32,500 bases of DNA from Chrysomallon squamiferum (lineage: Eukaryota; Mollusca; Gastropoda; Neomphalida; Peltospiridae), in assembly GCA_012295275.1 (NCBI GenBank), contig CM022678.1:17334278-17366777 (forward strand), read 5' to 3'. The notes beneath the pieces were generated by a model, which had not been told where the DNA came from, searched no databases, and saw nothing but the letters and a program-made list of their open reading frames with translations. Position numbers and translations under genes: made by a program. Below, one piece after another: positions 1-10,524 of this stretch (position 1 is its first letter; each line of letters opens with the position of its first letter).

Positions 1-60
1 AAAATAATAATAATAATAATAATAATCATAATAATCATGATGATAATAATAATAATAAAT
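1..60. repeat. (AAT)n microsatellite
   Basis: Nearly continuous AAT units with a few ATC/ATG interruptions. A second AAT tract lies at 231-280. Confidence 0.95.
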
Positions 61-229
61 GAAACAAAAAATAAAAATAAAATATGTAAAAAGTAAAAAT
101 AAAAACATGGCAAAAAAAATAAAAACATGAAAAAAAAATTCGATCTTGTTGTTCTTGTTCTTCTACTCAAAGAAAGAAAGAAAGAAAGCGCCATGCGTGT
201 GTGTGACTGTGCATCTACGGTACTGTACT

Positions 230-281
<52 letters not shown>

Positions 282-540
282 GAAAAAAAGAATAAATAAA
301 ACAAAATATGTAAAAAGTTAAAATAAAAAATAAATTGTTGTTGTTGTTGTCGTTCTGAACAGCATTTCGTCTTTCGTGGTGATGGACTGTAAATTGTGTC
401 ACTGTCAATAATTTTTTATATTTTTTTAAATTTTTTTATTCTTAATTTTTGTGCAGTCTTTAAGGCGAAATTGACATCGGTAGCGAGTACCGAGACCCAG
501 TTTTCTAACGTTCGTCTCGCGCCGTTGTCATGGGAACCGA

Positions 541-631
541 TCTCAGCTCAGCTCGGCTCAGCTCCGTTCGGCTACACTCGGGTAGGATCGGTTCGGGTAG
601 GGTCAGGTCGGGTCGGGTCGGGTCGGGTCGA
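541..631. repeat. GC-rich pentamer array (GGTCG)n
   Basis: From 605 to 630 the unit GGTCG repeats about five times. It is preceded by degenerate related units of the types CTCAG, CTCGG and GGTAG back to about 541. This is a small GC-rich island in AT-rich DNA. Confidence 0.85.
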
Positions 632-696
632 CTGCACTCCACTGGGCGGGCGGACGAGAGAAAAAGAAAAAAGCCGTCGGGATTCATCCGTCCACT

Positions 697-748
697 GTCA
701 ATTATTATTGTTGTTGTTGTTATTATTATTGTTGCTGCTGTTGTTTTT

Positions 749-789
<41 letters not shown>

Positions 790-895
790 TATTATTATTA
801 TTATTATTATTATTGTCATCCTTATTATTATTATTAATAGTTTTTGTTTGTTTGTTTGTTAGTTTGTATGTTTGTTGGTTTGTTTGTTTGTTTGT

Positions 896-934
<39 letters not shown>

Positions 935-945
935 CTTATTTATTT
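697..945. repeat. Compound microsatellite ATT/GTT/ATC then TTTG/TTTA
   Basis: ATT and GTT units run to about 745, ATC units to 788, and ATT units to 835. (TTTG)n then passes directly into (TTTA)n, ending near 943. Long apparent ORFs here translate to homopolymeric Leu, Ile, Ser or Met and are not genes. Confidence 0.95.
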
Positions 946-1085
946 TCTAAATAAAAAAAAATAATAAATAAATAAATAAATAAATAAAATAAATAAATAG
1001 GAAACATTGAAATTGAAATGCATTAATAATCGCACCGTCGTGATGTGCCAATTCAGTTTCACATTGGAAGACACCTTTTTCAAAC

Positions 1086-1088
1086 CGA

Positions 1089-1120
<32 letters not shown>

Positions 1121-1195
1121 CACATACACACAAAGAAAAGAAACACATAAAAACAAGGAAAAAAAAAATAAATAAACAAACAAACAAAAAACAAA

Positions 1196-1226
<31 letters not shown>

Positions 1227-1323
1227 AATAAAATAATTAAAAAATAAAAGGAAAACATGAGAAAAAGAAATAGTAAAAAATAAAATAATGAAAGAAAATA
1301 AAATAAATAAAATTAAACAAAAA

Positions 1324-1377
<54 letters not shown>

Positions 1378-1428
1378 TAATAATAATAAAAAAATTAATT
1401 AATTAATTAAATAAGTAAATAAATAAAT
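1086..1428. repeat. AC/ACGC, AAAT and AAT microsatellite cluster
   Basis: CGCA/CA units (1086-1132) are followed by AAAT units (about 1193-1227) and AAT units (about 1323-1390). Confidence 0.9.
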
Positions 1429-1861
1429 GAATGTATCAATAAAAAATAAAATTGATTTTATAATTTTTATTATAACAATTGTTGTTAATGTTATTATTAT
1501 TGCTTTTAGTTTTCCAAACCACACTTATCAAATTGTAACAGTACATGATTTTAAAATCAGATTTTCAAATAGCAGATAAATACTTTACAAAGAAGATACT
1601 AAATAATATATTGATCTCTATTAAAAAAGCAAAAGACACACAAAAAGACAGAGTCAGGAAAATGCCCTGAAATGTAAATTCAAAATTAAATACAGTTACA
1701 AATAGCATTCACTGCAAAAAGACAATTTAAATATTTTGCTTACTCGCTTTCCAAATGGCCTTCCTGTATACATAAATTCTTACATACACTTTCTACATTT
1801 CACTCATCACTAAACATATTTCATTTAGACTTAATATAAATGTCATAAAGTGTTTCTAAAA

Positions 1862-2300
1862 TTCCTTCTTTTCAAATATGGAAATGACCATCCTAGATGT
1901 TACCCACGATTCCACTGCAGCTGAAAGTAACATGAAGATTAGTTTTCAGTTTGTTTACATTCGTCACTTTATCTATTACAGAAGCTGCCACCTTAATCAA
2001 AGAAATGTCTTCTTTCTTATGGTCAAAAATTTCTCTCACTTCTAAGTATCCTTTGTACATTTTATACAATTGATTATTAAAACAAGTTTTATTTAGGCTA
2101 AAAATATGTGTCACATAAATGTTTTAGACTTCCTCCTTTTTTTAAATATGGAAATGGCCGACCTAGTTTATTTTTTAGTTTATTTACATTAGTCACTTTA
2201 AACATCTCAATTAAAAGAAATGTCTTCTAAAAGAAATTTCTCTCACTTAACAGTAGCCTTGCATTTTTCATTCTCATCACCACAGTTTCAAATATCCCTG
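1862..2300. repeat. Diverged tandem duplication (~270 bp period)
   Basis: A block starting at 1862 (TTCAAATATGGAAATGACC...) recurs from about 2128 (TTTAAATATGGAAATGGCC...). In both copies the block is followed in the same order by a TTTACATT.GTCACTTTA segment, an AAAGAAATGTCTTCT segment and an ATTTCTCTCACTT segment. No coding role was recognised. The 73-residue minus-strand ORF over the first copy is not preserved in the second. Confidence 0.7.
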
Positions 2301-2530
2301 AATTCAAAAATTCAGTAACAAATTAGTTTTCTTTATGTATTCCAAAACAAGAAATGTACTTTTACTACTTTCTGTATCTTTCCAGTGAAGATACTTTCTC
2401 CTTTATAATTCCTGACATCTGGATTATGGAAATATTCAGCTCCGCAAAAAGAACACAAATTGAGACTGAAAATTTATTTTTTATTTCTTCTTTTTTTAAT
2501 TATCTCTTCCTTGATTGCTATCAGTTTCTG

Positions 2531-2611
2531 TTACGTCATCTCTCTCTCTGAAATGATGTTGAATGATAGCAACCATTCTAACAGAAGTTGATGAACAAAA
2601 GTGTACTGCAT
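2531..2611 (-). CDS. Receptor phosphatase exon 13: last exon and stop
   Basis: Starts after ATTACAG with [18 protein letters not shown] and stops at TAA (2533-2531). It joins exon 12 as [13 protein letters not shown], matching the QTxxQYxFxHQ helix that ends PTP domains. The stop soon after shows a single catalytic domain. Confidence 0.9.
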   Translation of the reverse strand: MQYTFVHQLLLEWLLSFNIISEREMT

Positions 2612-2715
2612 CTGTAATGAAAAATAAAAATAATAGACTGTGTAAATAAACAAACAATAAAAACAAACAAACTCACCTCAAACACATCAAGAAATAATAA
2701 TAAAACACATCAAGA

Positions 2716-2754
<39 letters not shown>

Positions 2755-3752
2755 TAATAATAATAATAATAATAATGGACACATCGACATTATCACAAAT
2801 AATAATAATAATTTGTAAAAACACATTATTACAAAACAAAAATATACAGATTAAAATCATTTTCTTTGTTTGTCAACTCCCTATAAAGCTGACAAGCCTG
2901 TTATTTGTATGGTCATACTTTATCATCAGCAAAGCTTCGATGAAATAATAACTAGGTTTAACAAATTTGAAATGATTTTATCTACAGTTATTTCAACAGG
3001 ATATTTCACTGTTCCCTGTACAAGGAAAGGTTTTTAAAAATAATCGAGATGTTTTTAAAGAGCAGATAATCAAGAATACTCACAAAAGTTTGCACCATTT
3101 GAGTTCGTTGTTTTCTTAAACGTGCCACACACCCAACTACATCAAGTCTTCCAATAGTCAGTGCCTGGTCAAGAAGATGATCTATAGCTATGAAAGTACC
3201 TGTTCGTCCAACACCAGCACTGGAATGAATAAATTTCAATAATTTTACAACTCAACTTCATTTGAGCTTGTTAAATGGAAAAGAACAACAACAAGGGTTA
3301 AATGAAAAATGAGAAAGAACAAAAAGAAGATTAAAAAAGATTAGGTAGATTTCAAAATAAAAACTGATATATTATTTGCATTAGTTGCCTCGTCCAAAAG
3401 AGAAACTGAAAATATCAATTATTATTTAGTATATTATAGAATATAAAATATAAATGTAATATCTATTTTTTAGCAATTTATTATAAAAATGTAACTACAG
3501 ATATAAATTTACTCTTTAGTTTATAAACAAATCTGTTATTATTCTAAAGAAAGTTCATAATTTACTTTAAAAAGATCAGCATATATTCTATCTATCACCA
3601 AATAAGCTCTCTAGCACTTTGTTCAATTTACACTAACTGCTGTACACAATTTGCATTACCACCAAAACATCAATTCATAGTGTAAGAAGAAATGGAATTA
3701 TCGAAATTTATGTTACTACGTATCCTATTAATTTTGTTTCATTTTATTGCAT

Positions 3753-3791
<39 letters not shown>

Positions 3792-4420
3792 TTTTGATCT
3801 GTTCATAAGAAAACAAAATTAATTAAAACAGTATACTACTGTACCTGCAGTGAACTATTAATGGATGATCATCCCCCTATCTCTTATCCCCCTCACATAC
3901 AGGATAAAATCAAGTAATGCACGTGTATTGTTTGGCACTTGTTTGTCCATCCAGTCCATGTAGTGTAGTTGTGTCACAGTTCTTGTCAATTCCGGGTTAC
4001 TTGTCTTAATTTAGAAATACATAAAATAAATAAATGAATCATTTAAGTAATTAATTAATAAGTAAACAAATTTATAAATACTTAAAATACATGAATGTAT
4101 GTATGTATGTATGTATGTATGTATGTATTTACCAGAAATAAACTTTACAACCTAAAAATCTTTTTGATTGGTTAGGAAATAAACATGAACAAACCTTGTA
4201 AAGATTAAAAACCCTGGAAGTGTATGTTGGGTGAAATTCAACTTGTTCCAGTTTGATCATCAAATCTTCATATTTCTTACTCTGAGTTTCCGAGTCAGGC
4301 CAGTAAAGTGAACATTTTGACTGTAATAGATATTATTCAACACAATCTTTTCCGTCTTCTTTTTAAATAGACATATAAAGCCATAAATAATATTAATATT
4401 TAAAATCTATCTGTCTCTGT

Positions 4421-4482
<62 letters not shown>

Positions 4483-4793
4483 AAACCTGGTTGTTTTCAA
4501 CTAAATCTGTGAGCATTATGATATGAGTAGAGTTGACCTCCCAAACCATTCTCCAGAAATCAGCTGCTGTCTTTTCTGTAGGACCTTGTGCTGCAATGTA
4601 CCACTTTGATTTGTGATAGCCCTGAATTGAAATTAAATATGTTTAATAAATTTATAAATATATATATAAAAATGTAAGTAAATAAATACAAATAACTGGA
4701 AGTAAGTATGTGTGTAGGTGTGTGGGGGGTCATGTGTGTGTGTGGATGTTCTCTGTGTACACATATCTCCTTGTATCTTGTGTTTGTATGTAT

Positions 4794-4834
<41 letters not shown>

Positions 4835-6847
4835 GTTTGTATATATGTGTATGCGTGTGCGTGTGTGCGTGTGTCTGTTTGTGTCTACATATTATATTTT
4901 TGTTAATACATTAATGTAAATTAATATATTTAATAAATAAATAAATAAAAACTTACGTCAATAAAACTTGCGTTGATATAATCTGAAGCTGGGATTCCAG
5001 GAATTAACTGAAGTGTCACTCTGTTATAATCATCTTTTCAAATAATTTAAAACAAAATGAAAAAATTAATAAATAAATAAAAATATATTAAAAGTATAAA
5101 TTCTTATGACATAATTTGAATAATCTTTAATAAAACAGTTCCAAAATAAAAAGTAAAATGAATTAAAAAATCGACTGAAGCGAGGAAATTAAAAACTAAG
5201 ACGCAGACGATGTGCTATTTCATTGGATCTTAATGACTAACAACAGCTTAATTTTCCCGAAGTGGTAAAACGAACTTTGCTCGATAACGAAACTTTCATT
5301 TCTGATAATCTTTTCATTACTGATCCGAAAGCTTTAAAATAATAATAATAATAATAATAAAATTAAATTAAGAAATGTGCACAACTATGTATATATATAT
5401 AGTTTTTGTGATCGAAAGCGAAATCAATACGCAGGAATCAACTGCTCTCAATAAAAAAAGCAACTAATTTTATTCAATTTTTCTGAACATATACAAGTAT
5501 AAAGACATAAGAGAGAGAGACAAAACGAAATTAAACAATAAATGAATATATAAATAAATTCCAGATGAAAGCTAATTTTAATTTAGTTTGTTATTATTAT
5601 TGCTTCTGTTGGTGTTGTTATTGGTGGTGGTGGTGTTTGCGTTAGTTACGAAAGACTGGACAGAAGAAGCAATAAATTGTATTTCACATAATATTTCACA
5701 CTTATACCTACATGGTTTTATATTCCTGTATCTATTTTTAGGAACATTTTCTATTTTGTCTGCTACGTCTGTGGAATACCAACTTATCTTCTGTAAAAAC
5801 TGAAAAAGGATCCGTAATCTATTTTTCTTTCTATTATAACGTATGTATGTCCTTTGTGCGTATGTAATTATGCATGTGTATGTATATTCAAATCTGTTGG
5901 TTAACTGATAAACTGTAGACAATATACATTTTTACAACGACAATAAGTGAATAAATATATTAATTAATGAATTAATAGCAAAATTCATTGGTTATAATGC
6001 TACCAAATAATTATAATATTGAACATCAGTAATTAATCATTCCATAAATTAGACGAACGAAATACTAATAAAAAAAAATAATAAATAAATAAATAATAAC
6101 CACGATAACGATAATGATTATCATAACAATAACAAACATAAAAAGAAAGAAGAAGAAGAAGTAGAAGAAGAAAAATGTCTTTACCTGAAATTCAAATCGA
6201 AAACCTTTCATAAGACTCATATTGTGCACGTAAGTGTGAAAATGTTTAATATCAACACTTTCATCTTGTCCGGACTCTAGAAGTGGCACGATATCGCCCG
6301 AGATGTTTCCAGCCTTAGATCTAAGATGTCGGTAACGCGGTTTTTCATAGAGAGTCTCGTTTTCGAAGTCGCATTCTTCAGCCTCGGTTTGAGTCACCGT
6401 CGATGAGGTTCCTATGTTTTTCTTAAGACTTAATATGATACTCTCATCTACGTAAACATCATCTTCACTATCATCATCATCGTCATCATCATCATCGTCA
6501 TCATAGGTGTTAGTTTGTAATTCAAACAAGTCCGCAGCTGAGGCAGGAGGTGGGTTGCCATGGCAACTGACTATGTCGGGAGGATCTGATGAATTGTCGG
6601 ATTTGTTCTGCCTGATTACTGAAATTAACAGTCATCAATAAATGAGAGAAAAAAGTCACTGAATCAATCAATCGATATTTCTTTCACGACACCTCGTCAC
6701 AGTTTAACATTAAGAGTTAATATTAAGTGTTTTGTAACTACTAACCTATACGTCACAACATTAGCACTAAAAATACTAAAATTCTTCGCAATATTTCAGA
6801 TGTTTAATATCATCATCATAAAAAATTTACTATTTCTACTATTGTTG

Positions 6848-6918
<71 letters not shown>

Positions 6919-7307
6919 GCTGATGAAGTTGCTGCTACTTATTGTTGGTTAATGGTGGCGGTGGTGGTGTTGCTTGCTGTCGCTGCTGTTATCTCTTGGT
7001 GTGTGTTTCTTTCTACTTCTTTGTGTGTGTATGTGTCATTAAGTCGTAGTTAATTAAATTAAAAAACCTGGTTGCATTTCCACGTGTTCCATCTGGTTAT
7101 CACGTGATCGAATCAATCTTCTGTTACGTCGTCGTGCACGTTGTTGTTTCTTTTTAGATCTTTTCTTCATTTTTCTAGATGCAGAAATCAAAATATTAAT
7201 TTATAATCACAGTTGTTATTAATGTTATTGTATTATTGTCATTATTGCACTAATGAAATTTTTAATATTATATTCATCGTCGTTGTTATTATTATTATTA
7301 TTATTAT

Positions 7308-7352
<45 letters not shown>

Positions 7353-7477
7353 CCACTCTGTAGAATATTCAGTATTCTTAGAGAGAACCATTACAGTTTA
7401 CAATGATAACTAAATGTCATTGTTGCTATTGTTGTTATTATTACTGTCCTGAAAATATAGACATAATAATAATAATA

Positions 7478-7508
<31 letters not shown>

Positions 7509-7509
7509 A

Positions 7510-7562
<53 letters not shown>

Positions 7563-10493
7563 AATAAAATAAAAATAAAATAAAATAATACCTGAAGATA
7601 AACCACACAGCTAAAGAAATCGACAACAGAATCGACAAAATTATCACTCCATACATAATTGTCAGCCAGTCGACGTCAAAGGAGAAATTTGCTGAGAGGG
7701 GAAAAAAGACCAAAATGTGTATATATACATAATTTTAGCTAAAATATCTAGTATTACAATGACACGTATATATTGAACCGATGTGAAAATATATATCACA
7801 ATAGCTAACCATTCAGAAAATAGCTATCACAATAGTTAACCAATCAGAAACATTCTATCAAACTAGTTAACCAATCCAAATGGATAACCTATTACAATCT
7901 TGGTATCACAACAGTTAAGCAATATGAATATGTAAACTAACCAATCACTAATAACAACAATGTGAGAAGAAACCTTTTTCTATTTTTTTAATCTTTGTTT
8001 ATTTTCTTTATATGCGTATATGTATGTATGTATGTGGTTTATGTATGTATATGTATATGTGTGTATGTATGTATGTATGTATGTATGTATGTTAGCATGT
8101 ATGTATGTATGTATGTATGTATATATGTATCTGTTTGTATATGAATATATGTAGATAAATATGTGTTCATCTATGTATATATGTATGTATGTGCATCTGT
8201 ATGTATATATCCATGAATCTATGTATGAAATTTTGTATGTATGTATGTTTGTGTGCACGCATGCCTGTATGTATGTTTGTATGTGTGTCTAATGAGTTTA
8301 TGTATACTCAATACTTACATTCGTCGTGACTATTATTTGAAGACAAAATACAGTTGTCATTAGCATCACATTCAGCGCAGTTGTCACTGCATCGATTTGA
8401 GCACGTCGGTCCATAGAACGACGTTACACATCCGTCTACACACGTTCTGTTGTTTTGATGGCATGCACTTCCCAGACAGTTAGCGGGGCATGATTTGTTG
8501 CAGTAGATACCATGGTAACCAGGAAACACAGCCATGAAGACATCGTCCTGAAAGCTGATCACATGATCCTGTACAATTTCCAGGACACAAGTCGCTGCAG
8601 TTTTCTCCCTTTCTTCCGCTGTCACAAACCGCCCTGCATTCAACGTAATCGGAGATATTTTCACACCGAACACTTCGGCAACCCGAACCACAAGAATAGT
8701 TGCAAAATGTCCCATAAATATTAGTTCCGTTGCATCCGTTCTTACATTTCCCATTTATACGATCACATTTAGAATTCAGGCAACCATCAGGACAGTCTTT
8801 GCAATGCTTTCCGTAATAGTTTCCAGAAACGCAGCCGTCTGTACACGATCCGTTTTCCCTATCACATATCTTATTTAGACAGTTCTCGCTGCATTTTCCT
8901 TTGCAGTTCATTCCGAAAAACCCAACTTTGCAACCTTGAGAGCATTGTCCGTTTTTATTACAGGAATTGTTTAGACAGTTATCTGAACAACGAAGCTGAC
9001 AAGTTTTACCCCAAAATCCTTCAGGGCATTCTGTACACTCTCCCGTCTTTTTGTTGCAGACTTTGTCTTTACATCTTTCTGAACACTTGTCTCCGCACTT
9101 TGGACCAAAAAACCCAGGAAGACAGTCACCAATACAGAAACCTTTGTCGTCGGTGTTATTACAGTGAGAACGCTGCTGACAACGTGGTCCAGAGAATCCA
9201 GAAGAACAACGTTCACAATAACCTGTCCATCTGTAACATGTTCTATCCAAGCAACTGTCACTACATTGCTTATCACAGTCATAACCGTGCGTTTTGTTAC
9301 TTGGACAAAATGTATTACATTTTTCTTTGTAACTTTGTGAATTTTTTGTGTCTTTGACAGAACAGGGTTTACACGTGTCGCCATCTCCATGGTAATAACC
9401 TTGAGAACACCCCTCATCTAAAATAGAATTACTCGCATTAATTTACGGAGAATTACAGGAGGCTGTGTGTGCACTGCTACCACATTTGCAGTAATTAAAA
9501 GATAAATTGAGAGACTAGATACAAGGACTTGGGTGCTCGAGTAAATGAAATTAACTATATTGACTTACTGAAATTAACATAGAAATAGTGTGTCTCAGTA
9601 TGCATGTGTACAAAAAGAAAAATCGTTATATTTATTAACACAAATAAAAAATGGTCATATTTTTGTTACTGTTTTGTATTTGGTGTGAGCATGTTCGTAT
9701 GTTTATGTGTACACTCACAAAATTAAACTGCCAGCCGTTACGTCCTATATATCTATCCTTTCAAATATGTCTAGTATACTGTATACCAAGTATTAGGTGT
9801 ATCCATCCATCGTACCTTAACCTAGTGATAACCTGTACACATATCCTACTTATACAAACTATTTTCCCTAATACATAGCTTTCCTTTGTATGTTATTATC
9901 TATCATGGGTATCTATCCTACTTAAAATATGTCTACTGGCATGGAATTCTGAATAACATATCTAGTATATTTGTTTTCTGCACATATCCCTAATAAATCC
10001 GTTCCTATCTGGTATCTACCCTATCAGACATGTATATGATTCATCTATCCTAGTTAGCTTCATTTAACATACCAAATATTCGGTGTATATGTGCTTACAT
10101 AATACCACAACTATCCTGTTTATATCTATATATTTACTAACATATCAGCTATCATGGGTATCTATCCTTACTTAAAATATGAACTGTCCTATTGATCTAT
10201 CCTGCCTCTCATGACTCTGCTATGCTGGAACACTGATAACTTTACCTGTGCAAACTCCACAAATCTTCATACACTCCATTTCGTTTTCCGGCCCGCACTT
10301 GTCAGGAGAACAGAACAATGAATTGTCTTTACATGTGAAAGTCTTGACTGAAACTGAACAAGTTGAATGAAAACGTTATATCAAATATTGTTCACGATGT
10401 ATATGTATACATACAAACATACACACCCACACAAACATACACATTCACACACACATATTGTATATACTTACACTGAAATATGAATATAGATAC

Positions 10494-10524
<31 letters not shown>

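Larger units (their letters stand above)
1..2530. other. Intergenic region rich in simple repeats
   Basis: No gene was recognised here. The first 1.4 kb is mostly AAT, TTTA, TTTG, ATC and AC microsatellites. From about 1450 the sequence is AT-rich but unique, and includes a diverged tandem duplication (1862-2300). The region is downstream of the receptor phosphatase. The candidate poly(A) signals for that gene (AATAAA on the minus strand) are at 2473-2478 and 2480-2485, about 50 nt past its stop codon. Confidence 0.7.

Noticed and set aside
396-1258. Several ORFs of 84-184 codons on both strands
   Set aside because: They translate microsatellites into runs of Leu, Ile, Ser, Met or Tyr-Leu-Phe. 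No domain, no splice context.
1893-2114. 73-residue minus-strand ORF downstream of the phosphatase
   Set aside because: No recognisable domain, and the related copy at 2128-2300 does not keep the frame. Probably noncoding.
8512-9357. Plus-strand ORFs of 70 and 85 codons over the EGF exon
   Set aside because: Shadows of the minus-strand cysteine-rich coding frame.
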